Source: Pyrinomonadaceae bacterium
Lineage (GTDB): Bacteria > Acidobacteriota > Blastocatellia > Pyrinomonadales > Pyrinomonadaceae
Assembly (NCBI GenBank): GCA_019186825.1
Contig: JABARP010000008.1
Span: 63,139-127,138 of the forward strand
Length of the DNA: 64,000 nt
Direction of reading: 5' to 3'
Made by a program: the position numbers and the translations under genes. Positions within the stretch are counted from its first letter, which is position 1; the number at the start of each line of letters is the position of its first letter. The notes under the pieces are model-generated. The model did not search any database. It worked only from the letters and a program-made list of their open reading frames with translations, and was not told where the DNA came from. Below are positions 52,799 to 62,562 of this stretch, one piece after another.

Positions 52799-53524
52799 TT
52801 ACGGACGCGGCGTGCCTTCGACGAATCGCGGCAGCGTGACCGACTGGTTCAGATAGACGCCGAACTCGGTGCCAGACTTTACATCGACATCCTCGCCCTT
52901 TGTCTGCGTTTCGGTGATCAGGCCGCCGACGCCGCCGATGATGCCGCCGATAAGTGCACCCTTGCCGCCGCCGATCGCTGCGCCAAGAAGCGCCCCGCCA
53001 GCGCCGCCGCCGCCGATGAAGATCAGTTTGCGATGCTTCATCTTATCGCCTGAAGCCGTGCCTTCGTTGTCGCTCTTGCCGTCCTTTGTGTCGAGGTCAG
53101 TGAGTGATCCGTTTATCGAACGCGTCGTTCCGTTCGGCAGCCGAACCGAAGTGAAACTCACGTCGATCGTGCCCGGCTTCCCGCCTTTTCGAGCTTTTTC
53201 GACGCTGTCAACACGGCCGTTGACCGTACTGCCGACCGGGATCACGATCACGCCGTTGCTCGAATACACGGGCTCGGTAACGGTCGATGAAAACGTTGAG
53301 CCGACCGTGGATGTTTTTGACGAAAGCTTCGAATTAAGCCGTACGCGCATTACCGTCCCGCTCGGGATCGAGTAAACGGGCGTGGCGACCTTCTTGACCA
53401 CTGTCGTCCGTTTCTTCCTGATGACGGGCTTGCGTTTCTTCTGAGAAAAGGCGTCCGTTACGCCCAGCCCGACGATCACTGCGATCGCCGCAGCGATCGC
53501 CCGTTTGTTGAATATTCGTTTCAT
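52799..53524 (-). CDS. Exported glycine-zipper protein
   Basis: 241 residues from ATG 53524 (frame open to 53626). Signal peptide about 8-28 (AIAAAIAVIVGLGVTDAFSQ). A basic stretch KKRKPVIRKKRTTVVKK precedes a beta domain (SGTVMRVRLNSKLSSKTSTVGS, in part) resembling the TrbI/VirB10-like strands seen in exported Acidobacteriota proteins. A glycine-zipper hydrophobic segment (GGAGGALLGAAIGGGKGALI) then precedes the C-terminus. Function unknown; membrane insertion or oligomerisation is likely. Confidence 0.65.
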   Translation of the reverse strand: MKRIFNKRAIAAAIAVIVGLGVTDAFSQKKRKPVIRKKRTTVVKKVATPVYSIPSGTVMRVRLNSKLSSKTSTVGSTFSSTVTEPVYSSNGVIVIPVGSTVNGRVDSVEKARKGGKPGTIDVSFTSVRLPNGTTRSINGSLTDLDTKDGKSDNEGTASGDKMKHRKLIFIGGGGAGGALLGAAIGGGKGALIGGIIGGVGGLITETQTKGEDVDVKSGTEFGVYLNQSVTLPRFVEGTPRP

Positions 53525-53799
53525 AAAAAGGTTTATCCTCCCGAAAATTAGCAAAAATACACCAGGCTTGCTCCAGCGAACATGCCCATAGTTAAAAGTG
53601 CGGTCCCAATGTCTCGATTTTAGCACTGAATCGGAGTAATATAAAGGAAATTATTTTTCTGGAATCGGCGTCTATTGGTTGTTTAGTTGGGGCAAGTCAG
53701 TAAATTTTGCCGCGTTCGCTGTTCGTTGATCCGAGGCCTTGGATCTAGAGGCCGTCGTGTCTGAGGTTGTCCGTTGACGCGGATCTGTAAGGGGAAAAT
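53525..53799. promoter_or_regulatory. Divergent gap with near-perfect palindrome
   Basis: Separates the glycine-zipper gene and the small membrane protein. GATCCGAGGCCTTGGATC at 53728-53745 is an 18-base palindrome with one mismatched pair position on each side. It lies about 55 bases before ATG 53800 and could be an operator. AAGGGG (53788-53793) is the ribosome site. Confidence 0.4.
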
Positions 53800-54186
53800 A
53801 TGCCATTGACCAGGCCTGCGATCTTGCTTTTCGGACTGAATCTTCTTGACGCGCTGCTTACGATCATTTGGGTCCGAAGCGGTGTTGCGACCGAAAGCAA
53901 TCAGCTGATGGCAAGCCTCCTCGACATTGGCAACGCTCCATTTCTGATCGTAAAAGTTGCTATTGGGGCCGTTGCAGCGGTGGTCATTATGCGTTGGGGA
54001 TCGCGGCCGATCGCACGCTATGGACTCGCCGTAGCCTTGGCCGTTTACATCGGGTTGATGGGGATCCACCTTTTTACGGGCCTTTCTGCATTCGGCTATA
54101 TCGCCACTGACCTCGCTCGTGGGGCGAACGACCCCGTTGTCGGCTTCTTTTCGGCAACGGCCGTTGTCCTATCAAGACTGTTTTGA
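53800..54186 (+). CDS. DUF5658-like small membrane protein
   Basis: 128 residues, about four membrane segments. LLFGLNLLDALLTIIWVRSG and ATESNQLMASLL match DUF5658 as I recall it. Ends SATAVVLSRLF. Preceded by AAGGGG. No known role. Independent of both neighbours by position. Confidence 0.65.
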   Translation: MPLTRPAILLFGLNLLDALLTIIWVRSGVATESNQLMASLLDIGNAPFLIVKVAIGAVAAVVIMRWGSRPIARYGLAVALAVYIGLMGIHLFTGLSAFGYIATDLARGANDPVVGFFSATAVVLSRLF

Positions 54187-54339
54187 CCAGCCCAAATATC
54201 CGGATTTTCGCGAACCTTTGCCTTTTCCGGGCATATCTTAGCTGAAACCTTTCTCGTAGATCGAATGTAATGCACAACGGGATGTATTTCTTCGTGCATC
54301 TCAAGTGTTGTTATATTTTAGGCTAGAGGTATTCATAAA

Positions 54340-55539
54340 ATGAGGAGAACTCCGGTTTATCAGTTATCGGGCCGACAGATACTCGTGCTTTCATTGGCGT
54401 CGGCATTCATCGCGATCGGCCTTAGCGCCGTCGTAGCACTCATCATCACGTCGAGGGAGTCTGCGGATCCTTCGGCGGTAATAAGGGCGGAATCTGCAGG
54501 ACCGCGAGCGGGCATTTCGGATCCCTCGACCGTTTCGGACGAGCAGAACAATATCGAGGTGTATAAGGCTCTCGCTCCGGGCGTTGCGTTCATCAACACA
54601 ACGTCGTACCAGCAGGATTTTTGGGGTAATGTCCAGGAAGGCAAGGGCAACGGCTCGGGTTCGGTGATCGACGCCAACGGCGACATCTTGACGAATTATC
54701 ACGTCATCGAAGGTGCGCAAAAGCTGACGGTATCTTTTGGCGGTGACAAGACCTATCCTGCCAGAGTGATCGGCGGCGACCCTGACACGGATCTCGCCGT
54801 TATCAGGATCGAGAATCCGCCCGCGGGTTTGACGGTCATACCGCTGGGTGATTCGGACAAGCTTGTCGTGGGGCAGAAAGTGCTCGCGATCGGAAACCCG
54901 TTCGGCCTTGACCGCACGCTCACGACCGGCGTTATATCCGGCCTTCAGCGTCCGATCCGCGCGGTCAACGGCCGGCCGATCGACGCCGCGATCCAGACGG
55001 ATGCTTCGATCAACCCGGGAAATTCGGGCGGTCCGCTGCTCGATAAATATGGCAAGATGATCGGCATCAATTCGCAGATCCTGTCGCCGCAAGGCGGATC
55101 GGTCGGCGTCGGATTTGCAGTTCCGGTAAACATTGCAAAGCGTGTTGTCCCGCAGCTCATCCAATTTGGCGAAGTTCGCCGTCCGAAGCTGGGAGCAAGT
55201 ACGATGAGCGTTGCTAGCCTTGCGGAACAAGGTGCGCGTCTTCCTGTCGATAGCGGATTGCTTATCCGAAGCGTAACGCAAGGTTCGCCTGCATTTACCG
55301 CAGGCCTCAAGGGGTTGAGCCAGGCACCGGACGGCAGCATTCTGCTCGGCGACATTATCGAGAGCATCGACGGTGAGAGGCTTGCAACGAATGACGACCT
55401 TTATCGCCTGCTTGATAAAAAGCAGATCGGCGATACGATCCAGATCGAGGTCTTCCGCGGCGGCAAGCGTGTAACAATTCCGCTCAAGCTACTCGCTCCA
55501 TCGACGCGACGTTCTCCGACGCAGCAGAGTTTGGAATAA
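54340..55539 (+). CDS. degP: HtrA/DegP-type serine protease
   Basis: 399 residues. Membrane anchor about 10-33 rather than a cleaved signal. Trypsin-like domain: His in TNYHVIEGAQ, Asp in DPDTDLAVIRI, Ser in NPGNSGGPLLD. One PDZ domain (about 290-385) with GLLIRSVTQGSPA and LLGDIIESIDG. Degrades or refolds damaged envelope proteins; one-PDZ, anchored form suggests DegS- or HtrA-like regulation. AGAGG lies 11 bases upstream. Confidence 0.93.
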   Translation: MRRTPVYQLSGRQILVLSLASAFIAIGLSAVVALIITSRESADPSAVIRAESAGPRAGISDPSTVSDEQNNIEVYKALAPGVAFINTTSYQQDFWGNVQEGKGNGSGSVIDANGDILTNYHVIEGAQKLTVSFGGDKTYPARVIGGDPDTDLAVIRIENPPAGLTVIPLGDSDKLVVGQKVLAIGNPFGLDRTLTTGVISGLQRPIRAVNGRPIDAAIQTDASINPGNSGGPLLDKYGKMIGINSQILSPQGGSVGVGFAVPVNIAKRVVPQLIQFGEVRRPKLGASTMSVASLAEQGARLPVDSGLLIRSVTQGSPAFTAGLKGLSQAPDGSILLGDIIESIDGERLATNDDLYRLLDKKQIGDTIQIEVFRGGKRVTIPLKLLAPSTRRSPTQQSLE

Positions 55540-55618
55540 GGCGGAAATATCACTGACCATGATGGCGATGCGGGCGAAAGAATGCGTCCCGCACCGCCAT
55601 TCTTGTAAGCTTAGATGT

Positions 55619-55858
55619 ATGCAAGACCTGGAGCTTTTTTATAACGACGGCACCGGCTGGTTCTGTAAACAGTGCGAAAAGGAGATCGGCCTTGAGAAGG
55701 AGGTCGAGCATGCGCACGCGCGCTTTTTCCGCGAAGGCGAAGCGGAAAGTAAATTCCCGACATTCTCCGACCAGGCGCGGGCGAAATGGCTCGATCGCGT
55801 CGCCGAGGTCCTCATCTGTCCGCGTTGCGGGGTTACCGAGAAAGTGGATAAGCACTGA
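55619..55858 (+). CDS. Small zinc-ribbon protein
   Basis: 79 residues. Cys pairs WFCKQCEKE and LICPRCGV flank a charged helix (KEVEHAHARFFREGEAE). The ATG at 55619 is chosen because the frame from 55559 lacks a better site; that longer form adds a Cys-rich 20-residue extension that could be real. Precedes the CysQ-like gene by 50 bases. Function unknown. Confidence 0.55.
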   Translation: MQDLELFYNDGTGWFCKQCEKEIGLEKEVEHAHARFFREGEAESKFPTFSDQARAKWLDRVAEVLICPRCGVTEKVDKH

Positions 55859-55908
55859 CTTTTCGCGATTTTTCCGTCCTGTCTGCCATGCCTGTATAAT
55901 CCTCGTAG

Positions 55909-56757
55909 ATGCTTGAGAGAGAACTTGAAACTGCACGAAGCCTTGCATTTGAGGCTTCGAAGCTCATCCTTGGCTACTACGCCGGTGAGATAGTTGCAGA
56001 AGAAAAGCTTGGGGCCGACCAAAAAAGCGAACCTGTGACGGCTGCGGATCGCGCAGCGAGCTGCCTGATCGTTGATGGCCTCTCGAAAGCGTTTCCGGAC
56101 GACGCGATCCTTTCAGAAGAAGATATCGGCGAGAACCTTGAATGGACGCATTCGAAACGCACGTGGATCATCGACCCGATCGACGGTACTGCCGGATTCA
56201 TTAAGCACGAAGATGATTTTGCGATCCAGATCGGCCTGACCGATAACGGCAAGCCGGTCGTCGGCGTCGTGCATCTGCCGGCATTTGGAATAACTTACGA
56301 AGCCGCTTTGGGTAGCGGCGCGTTTGTCGTTGAGAACGGCGCACGAAAACGGCTCACAGTTCGGGACGTGAGCGACCCGAGCGAGATGCGTGTCGCCCTT
56401 TCCCGCAATCATTTCAGCCCGCGAATGAACATCCTTATCGAGCATTTTCATTTCGCATCGGCCGTTCAACGCGGGTCCGTCGGATTGAAGATGGGGCTGA
56501 TCGCCGCTCAGGGATCCGATGTTTACATCCATTTGAGCAGCCGAACAAAACTCTGGGATACTTGTGCTCCGCAGGTCATTCTGGAAGAGGCGGGCGGCAC
56601 TCTGACGGACATTTACGGTGAACCCTTGGTTTACGACACCCCGGAACTAAGTAATTTAAATGGGATCGTCGCCTGCGGTTCGGCCGGGCATGCACGCATC
56701 ATCCAAGGGTTGCAGCCGTTGCTTCGAACTCTAGGAAAAGCTGAAAGAGCTGTATGA
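55909..56757 (+). CDS. cysQ: Inositol-monophosphatase-family phosphatase, CysQ-like
   Basis: 282 residues. Metal site: E70 (LSEED), D89 and D92 (IIDPIDGTAGF), and Asp in KLWDTCAPQVILEEAGG. The ending TDIYGEPLVYD and the FAIQIGL strand fit 3'(2'),5'-bisphosphate nucleotidases, which clear PAP, though histidinol- or inositol-phosphate activity is possible. Its stop overlaps sbcD (ATGA). PAP clearance would help exoribonuclease and sulfur metabolism. Confidence 0.82.
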   Translation: MLERELETARSLAFEASKLILGYYAGEIVAEEKLGADQKSEPVTAADRAASCLIVDGLSKAFPDDAILSEEDIGENLEWTHSKRTWIIDPIDGTAGFIKHEDDFAIQIGLTDNGKPVVGVVHLPAFGITYEAALGSGAFVVENGARKRLTVRDVSDPSEMRVALSRNHFSPRMNILIEHFHFASAVQRGSVGLKMGLIAAQGSDVYIHLSSRTKLWDTCAPQVILEEAGGTLTDIYGEPLVYDTPELSNLNGIVACGSAGHARIIQGLQPLLRTLGKAERAV

Positions 56758-58031
56758 AGTTTCTCCACATCGCAGACGTTCATCTCGGGTGCACACGCTA
56801 TCAGCTTGCCGAAAGCCCGCGCGATTTTTTCGATGCGTGGATCGACGTGCTTCGCCGTTATGCTATCGCCGAAAAGGTGGATTTCGTCGTGATGGCCGGC
56901 GACTTTTTTCACAAACGGGTCGTGCCGCCCGAGACGATGAATTACGCGGTCGAAGGTCTCAGCGAACTGCGTGATGCGGACATTCCCGTAATCACGATCG
57001 AGGGTAATCACGACCAAAAGTACACCGACAGCGAATACAGCTGGCTTCGCTCGCTCTCGACGTGGGGTTTTGTAAAGCTTTTAGAACCAACATTTACCGA
57101 TGGAGTTCCGACTTACGAGGCGTGGGATGAGACGGCTCGTCGCGGCGGCTACGTTGATATTGGCCAGGCAAGGATCTTTGGTTCGCAATGGTTCGGTGCG
57201 CAAGGGAATCGGATGATCCCGATGCTTACGGATGCGATAGCTGCAAACCGCCGTGATGGAGCATTCCACATACTTCTGCTTCACACGGACGTCGAAGGCC
57301 ATCAGGTTCATCCGATACCGGCCTTGTCAGTTGATGAACTGATGCGTCTGCGTTCAGTGGTCGAATATGTCGGCCTTGGGCACACACATATGCGGTACGA
57401 GATCGAGAATTGGACCTTCAATCCGGGCTCGATCGAGGTGACGAATATCGCTGAATATCGTGAGGACCGCGGCGTCTTTCTGGTCGAGGTCGATGAGGAG
57501 AATCGAGTTACCGCCAGGCATATTGACGAATATCACTTCAGGCCGTTCCAACAGCTCAGCCTCTCGGTGGACGGTATTGACGGGCCAAAAGAACTGACTG
57601 AAGAGGTGCTCGAGATGGTTCGTCGTGAGGCTCGGCCTGCTGAAGACGGCAAGCCAAAGCCGATCATAGAGATATCTTTGCGCGGAAGGCTTGGCTTTCC
57701 GAATTCGCAGCTCGAGGTACGCAAGATACGCGACCTGACGGCCGAGATCACGAACGCACTTCATGTTCGGTTGAAGAATCACACGGTGCCTGTTGAATTT
57801 CTCGAGACCGAGCCGGCACAAACCGACGAGGGCCGGCATCGCGTTGAACGCCGCGTGGTCGAAGGCCTCGTCCTTCGCGACAGCCGATACAAAGATCGTG
57901 CCGGATCGATCGCAGAAGCCGTTATCGGAGCCAAAAAAATGGCTCTCGGCGGCGAATCCCCCGAAAGCATCGCAGAATTTATCGCCGGAAAACAAACAGA
58001 CGCAAAAGCCTCCGAGAAAAGCGCCGCCTAA
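56754..58031 (+). CDS. sbcD: SbcD/Mre11-type exonuclease
   Basis: 425 residues. Mre11 nuclease motifs: ADVHLG, AGDFFHKR, EGNHDQ, LHTDVEGHQVHP, and GLGHTH. The central part to about 330 is complete; the last 90 residues form a capping or partner-binding segment. Normally paired with SbcC, but no sbcC follows in this window; a repeat region starts right after the stop. Four bases overlap with cysQ. Confidence 0.9.
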   Translation: MKFLHIADVHLGCTRYQLAESPRDFFDAWIDVLRRYAIAEKVDFVVMAGDFFHKRVVPPETMNYAVEGLSELRDADIPVITIEGNHDQKYTDSEYSWLRSLSTWGFVKLLEPTFTDGVPTYEAWDETARRGGYVDIGQARIFGSQWFGAQGNRMIPMLTDAIAANRRDGAFHILLLHTDVEGHQVHPIPALSVDELMRLRSVVEYVGLGHTHMRYEIENWTFNPGSIEVTNIAEYREDRGVFLVEVDEENRVTARHIDEYHFRPFQQLSLSVDGIDGPKELTEEVLEMVRREARPAEDGKPKPIIEISLRGRLGFPNSQLEVRKIRDLTAEITNALHVRLKNHTVPVEFLETEPAQTDEGRHRVERRVVEGLVLRDSRYKDRAGSIAEAVIGAKKMALGGESPESIAEFIAGKQTDAKASEKSAA

Positions 58032-58551
58032 GCGCGGCGTCCGTAGCCCGCACGTCAGTAAGGGCTCGACGGCGCTTCCGCTTATCGCAACGACCAAAAA
58101 AACAATGCCGCCGCGGATATTTCTCTTTGCGTCCTTCGCGGGCTTCACTTTGCGGCCTTTGCGTTTCCTGCCGATCCAAGACGCAATGTATCTGTCTAGC
58201 ATTTTTCACGTTGATTCAAACGCAAAGAACGCAAAGACGTTCGCAAAGTTCACAAGACGCTGCTGCGAGATTACATTCCTTTGCGTCCTTCGCGGGCTTC
58301 ACTTTGCGGCCTTTGCGTTTTCTGCCAATCCAAGATGCATCGTCGCGTTTTCCTTCTTTCCGCATAGATTTCATCGCAAAGAACGCAAAGGCATTTCGCA
58401 AAGTTCGCAGAGAATCAGGCTCTCGGTCTGAAGCCAAAGGCTGCCGACAGCTTATCTTTCAGCCACGATTGTGTTAAAAAGGTAGCTGATTTGAGATATT
58501 TGTTCTCCGTGCGGCCGCCTGGTGTGAGGCGGCAGAAAGAGTTTCGAAATA
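58032..58551. repeat. 520-base region with two copies of a cgcaaag-type repeat unit
   Basis: No gene is visible. Two direct copies of a 61-base segment start CTTTGCGTCCTTCGCGGGCT and end near ATCCAAGAcGCA: 58125-58185 and 58279-58339, differing at four or so sites. Each is followed by reverse-sense words AACGCAAAGAACGCAAAG (58219 on) and TCGCAAAGAACGCAAAGG (58375 on), so each unit of about 154 bases can fold as an arm-to-arm hairpin. Confidence 0.75.
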
Positions 58552-60258
58552 ATGAAGAAGTATTTTGTATTGCTTTCGATCGCGGCGATTGCCGCGTTCA
58601 CTATCTGGAGCTTTAGCGACCGTGTAGAAGCGGACGCTCAAAGTGCGGTCAATGCGTCGCCGCATCTTGTGATCAGCCAGTTTCAGGCCGGCGGAACGTC
58701 GAACGCGAACGACGAATTCATCGAGATCCACAATACGAGTAGCTCGCCTGTCGATCTGAACGGCTACCGCGTTGTCTACCGCTCGGCGAACGGATCGAAT
58801 GATGTCGGCCCGATGGCCGTCTGGACGACCTCGACGATCCTTCAGCCCGGGCAGTTCTACCTCATTGCTTCGACATCTTACAGCGGTTCGGTAACGCCTG
58901 ATATCACGTACAACAACACATCATGCAGTTGCTCACTTTCGGCGAATGCAGGCGGACTTGCGATACGCCAGGGCGACAACAATACAGGCGCGGTGATCGA
59001 CGCTGTCGGCTGGGGCGGAGCGACGAACATTTTCTTTGAGGGCACGCGGACGACCGCTCCGCCGAACTCGACGAGCCAGGCACGCAAGAACAACGGCTGC
59101 CGCGATACGGATGACAATTCGTCGGACTTCGAGAATCTTAATCCTTCGGCACCGCGTTCGACCGGCACGACCACGACTTGTGGTGCTGCGGGCACGGAAC
59201 TTTTTGCGACGATCAATGCAAACCCGACGACGGTCGCTCCCGAGGGCAATACGCTCATTTACGTAACGACCGTTCCTGCGACAACTCCGCCAAGCACGAA
59301 TATAGCCGTTGTCGCAGATCTCACGCAGATCGGCGGCACGAGCAGCCAGACGCTCTTTGACGACGGCACCAATGGCGATGTAACGGCCGGCGACAATGTC
59401 TTTTCTTATCGGGCGACGATCCCTGCCGGAACATCTGGCGGTGCAAAGCAAATTCCCTCGGTAGCGTCGGATGCGCAGGGCCGCACCGTCAATATGCAGT
59501 TGACGATCACGGTCAACGCTCCGAATCCGAACGAAGACCCGCTGCTCTTTGGCAATCCATCGGGAGCAACCGCTGATACCGCGAATGAGAACAATTACCT
59601 GATGCCGAAGCCGCAGTACACCTTGTCGTACAATCGCTCGACCGCGACACCGAATTGGGTCGCGTGGCGGCTCGACAGCTCCTGGATCGGCACAACGCCG
59701 AGGCAGGATGATTATCGGCCCGATCCGGCGCTTCCGGCAGCCTGGTATCATGTTCAGGACAATGATTATTCGGGTTCCGGTTATGACCGCGGGCATATGT
59801 GTCCTTCGGGAGATAGGACGAATTCGGTCGAGAACAACTCAGCGACCTTCCTGATGACGAATTTCGTTCCTCAGCTCGCCGCAAACAACCAGGGGCCGTG
59901 GAATGATTTTGAGAACTATTGCCGCTCGCTTGCCGGCCAGGGAAAGGAGATCTACATCATTTCAGGCCCGCTTGGGAACATCGGCACGATCGCCAGCGGA
60001 CGCATCGTCGTCCCGAAATACACGTGGAAGGTCGTCTTGATCTTGCCGAACGGTGCGAACGATCTCCAGCGTGTTACGCGTTCGACAAGAGCATTCGGGA
60101 TCGTAGTTCCGAACTTCCCGCCGCTTAGTTCGAATACGCCTTGGCGGCAATTCCGCGTTTCCGTCGATGCGGTCGAGAATTTAACGGGGTACAACTTTTT
60201 CTCGGCAATTCCCATCAACACACAGGCGATCATCGAGCGCAGGCACGACGTTCAATAG
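58552..60258 (+). CDS. Exported nuclease: lamin-tail domain plus DNA/RNA non-specific endonuclease
   Basis: 568 residues. Signal peptide about 1-26. Residues 38-180 are a lamin-tail-type Ig fold (VISQFQAGGTSNANDEFIEI). A second beta region spans about 220-320. From about 340 comes a NUC domain with YDRGHMCPSGDR near 410-420 (DRGH with catalytic His) and MTNFVPQLAANNQGPW. This family cuts DNA and RNA without sequence preference. Six bases before the next nuclease gene. Confidence 0.87.
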   Translation: MKKYFVLLSIAAIAAFTIWSFSDRVEADAQSAVNASPHLVISQFQAGGTSNANDEFIEIHNTSSSPVDLNGYRVVYRSANGSNDVGPMAVWTTSTILQPGQFYLIASTSYSGSVTPDITYNNTSCSCSLSANAGGLAIRQGDNNTGAVIDAVGWGGATNIFFEGTRTTAPPNSTSQARKNNGCRDTDDNSSDFENLNPSAPRSTGTTTTCGAAGTELFATINANPTTVAPEGNTLIYVTTVPATTPPSTNIAVVADLTQIGGTSSQTLFDDGTNGDVTAGDNVFSYRATIPAGTSGGAKQIPSVASDAQGRTVNMQLTITVNAPNPNEDPLLFGNPSGATADTANENNYLMPKPQYTLSYNRSTATPNWVAWRLDSSWIGTTPRQDDYRPDPALPAAWYHVQDNDYSGSGYDRGHMCPSGDRTNSVENNSATFLMTNFVPQLAANNQGPWNDFENYCRSLAGQGKEIYIISGPLGNIGTIASGRIVVPKYTWKVVLILPNGANDLQRVTRSTRAFGIVVPNFPPLSSNTPWRQFRVSVDAVENLTGYNFFSAIPINTQAIIERRHDVQ

Positions 60259-60264
60259 TTCTTT

Positions 60265-62181
60265 ATGAGACAGATATTTTTCCTGGCGGCCTTTGCGGTC
60301 GCCGTCCTTTCCTTCGGGCAGCGAAGCGTTTTTGCACAGAGAGAGCTTCCGATCTCGACGATCCAGGGCGACGGAATAATGTCGCCTTATGACCGCCAGC
60401 AGGTGAAGACCTCGGGCGTTGTAACGGCAAGACGCCGCGATGGATTCTTCCTGCAGACTCCTGATGACAAGGTCGATAAGGACCCGAACACAAGCGAGGG
60501 AATATACGTTTTCACAAAAAATGAGCCGTCGACGGATGCCGCGATCGGCAGTCTTGTTTCGATCACAGGCCAGGTGCAGGAGTTTCGTCCGCGTGCGGCA
60601 AACGGCGCTACTCTGCCGATAACAGAAATTTCGATGTTTGCAGATCGCGACAGGATCCAAGTGCTGGAAAGGAGCGTCCCACTCCCGAAAGCGATCGAGA
60701 TCACCGCTGCGGATTTTAAGGCGAACTCGATCACCGAGCTCGAAAAATATGAGGGGATGCGCGTCGTCGTGCCGCAGCTCTTTGTGACCGCACCGACCGG
60801 CGGCCGAACCAACAATATCGAGAATACGTCCGAATCGAACGGCACATTCTTTGGCGTCGTCAAAGGAATGGAGAAACCGTTTCGTGGTGCGGGCTACGAT
60901 ATTTTCGAATATATATTCCTGAGCAAAAGCGAGAAAGAGAGTTTTCAGAAAGCCCATCCCGGCATCAAGCTGTTCGACGGGAATCCCGAACGCCTTCGTA
61001 TCGAGAGCCTCGGACTCGATGGCGGCACGACGCTCGATGTCCCGGCCGGAACCACGCTCAAGGGCCTTTCGGGCGTGATGCATTATTCCTACAACACATG
61101 GACGATACTTGTAGACCCGACCGCAAAACCCGCTGTCGAAAGTTATGAATCGACGGTTGTAAAACTTCCCGCCGCGACCGAAAGGCAATTCACGGTCGCG
61201 GGAATGAACCTTGAGAATTTCTTTGACGATATTGACGATCCGGGCATCAAGGAAGACGTTGTAAAGCCGGAGGCTCTGAAGGCGAGAATGAACAAGATCT
61301 CGCTCACGATCCGCGAACGTATGCAGATGCCCGACGTGATCGGCGTTGTCGAGGCGGAGAATCTTGCTGTCCTGAAACGTCTCGCTGAGAAGATAAATTC
61401 TGATGCGGTTGCTGCCGGCAAACCCGACCCGAAGTACGCGGCCTTCCTTGAAGAAGGCAACGACGGACGCGGTATCGATTGCGGCTTTCTGGTAAAGACC
61501 AGCCGCGTGAAGGTCGTTGAGACGAAGCAGTACGGAAAGGACGAGAAGTTCGCAAGTCCGGGCTCGCCGAATGAGATCTATCTAAATGACAGGCCGCCGC
61601 TGCTGCTAAAGGCGACGGTTTCGGACCCGAAAACGGGCGTGCCTTTCGCGTTCACGGTCATCGTAAACCATTTGAAATCATTCTTAGGGTACAACGATCC
61701 GAAGCGGCAGGACGCTGTTCGCTTGAAGAAGCGTCTGCAGGCAGAGTTTCTCGCAAAGCTCGTGAGCGCGCGGCAAAAGGCGGATCCGAATGAGCGTATC
61801 ATCCTGCTCGGCGATTTCAACGCATATCAATTCAGCGACGGCATCGTCGATGTCATCGGGACGATCAAGGGCACGCCGGCCGCAAAGGACGCCGTTCTGA
61901 ATCCGTCCGAGGATCTTGTAAACCCCGACCTTGTGAACCTTGTCGATCTGATCACGCAGACACAGCGTTATTCATATAACTACGACGGCAACGGCCAGGT
62001 GCTCGATCATATGATCGTAACTGCGAACTTCGTACCTTATGTCGGTGGGTTTGGCTACGCGCGGGTGAACGCGGATTTTCCGGAGAGCTATCGCTCGGAT
62101 GCGACAAGGCCCGAGCGATATTCGGATCACGATGCGGCCATCGGATATTTTTCGATCGATCCGAAGAAAACGGCGAAGTAG
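60265..62181 (+). CDS. Exported EEP-family nuclease
   Basis: 638 residues. Signal peptide about 1-24. First part, to about 250, is an OB-like beta region (QGDGIMSPYDRQQVKTSGVV, GSLVSITGQVQEF). From about 320 an endonuclease/exonuclease/phosphatase fold: NLENFFDD, VVEAENLAVL, VNHLKSFLG, LGDFNAYQF, and SDHDAAIGYF with final Asp-His. Resembles ExeM-type secreted DNases. Co-transcribed with the upstream nuclease; ends one base before acpS. Confidence 0.87.
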   Translation: MRQIFFLAAFAVAVLSFGQRSVFAQRELPISTIQGDGIMSPYDRQQVKTSGVVTARRRDGFFLQTPDDKVDKDPNTSEGIYVFTKNEPSTDAAIGSLVSITGQVQEFRPRAANGATLPITEISMFADRDRIQVLERSVPLPKAIEITAADFKANSITELEKYEGMRVVVPQLFVTAPTGGRTNNIENTSESNGTFFGVVKGMEKPFRGAGYDIFEYIFLSKSEKESFQKAHPGIKLFDGNPERLRIESLGLDGGTTLDVPAGTTLKGLSGVMHYSYNTWTILVDPTAKPAVESYESTVVKLPAATERQFTVAGMNLENFFDDIDDPGIKEDVVKPEALKARMNKISLTIRERMQMPDVIGVVEAENLAVLKRLAEKINSDAVAAGKPDPKYAAFLEEGNDGRGIDCGFLVKTSRVKVVETKQYGKDEKFASPGSPNEIYLNDRPPLLLKATVSDPKTGVPFAFTVIVNHLKSFLGYNDPKRQDAVRLKKRLQAEFLAKLVSARQKADPNERIILLGDFNAYQFSDGIVDVIGTIKGTPAAKDAVLNPSEDLVNPDLVNLVDLITQTQRYSYNYDGNGQVLDHMIVTANFVPYVGGFGYARVNADFPESYRSDATRPERYSDHDAAIGYFSIDPKKTAK

Positions 62182-62562
62182 TTAAACGCGTTCGAGTATG
62201 ATCTGGGCGATCGCGTGTTCGCTAGTATGCGAGAGCGAGATGTGAATGCGGTTCGCACCGCTTGCGGCAAAAAGCTCTGCGGCCTTTCCGCGAAGCATTA
62301 CCTCGGGTGCTCCAAGCGTCGTGATCGTAACCTCGATGTCCTGCCACGAGAGGTTTCCGCGCCAGCCTGTTTTGAGGGCTTTGAAGACGGCCTCTTTCGC
62401 CGCAAAACGCGCGGCATAGCTTTCGCCTGCGGTTGCACCTTTTGCGTCGCAATAGGCGCGTTCCGCTTCAGTAAAAACCCGTTCGCGAAAACGCGGCGTT
62501 CTCGTCAGGGTTTCACGTATGCGGTAAACTTCAACGATGTCGATGCCAGTTGAAACGATCAT
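62182..62562 (-). CDS. acpS: Holo-[acyl-carrier-protein] synthase
   Basis: 126 residues from ATG 62562; the ORF runs to 62631 but the family start MIVSTGIDIVEVYRI fits 62562. Transfers phosphopantetheine from CoA to ACP. D8 and Glu in RFAAKEAVFKAL bind magnesium; LSHTSEHAIAQIIL ends the fold. The 5' end overlaps pgeF by 26 bases on opposite strands. Confidence 0.92.
   Translation of the reverse strand: MIVSTGIDIVEVYRIRETLTRTPRFRERVFTEAERAYCDAKGATAGESYAARFAAKEAVFKALKTGWRGNLSWQDIEVTITTLGAPEVMLRGKAAELFAASGANRIHISLSHTSEHAIAQIILERV

Noticed and set aside
54391..55281. A 296-codon minus-strand open frame
   Set aside because: Antisense to the HtrA protease with intact catalytic triad; no independent support.
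60181..61188. A 335-codon minus-strand open frame
   Set aside because: Opposite the EEP nuclease and the end of the NUC protein; composition is that of a reverse shadow.
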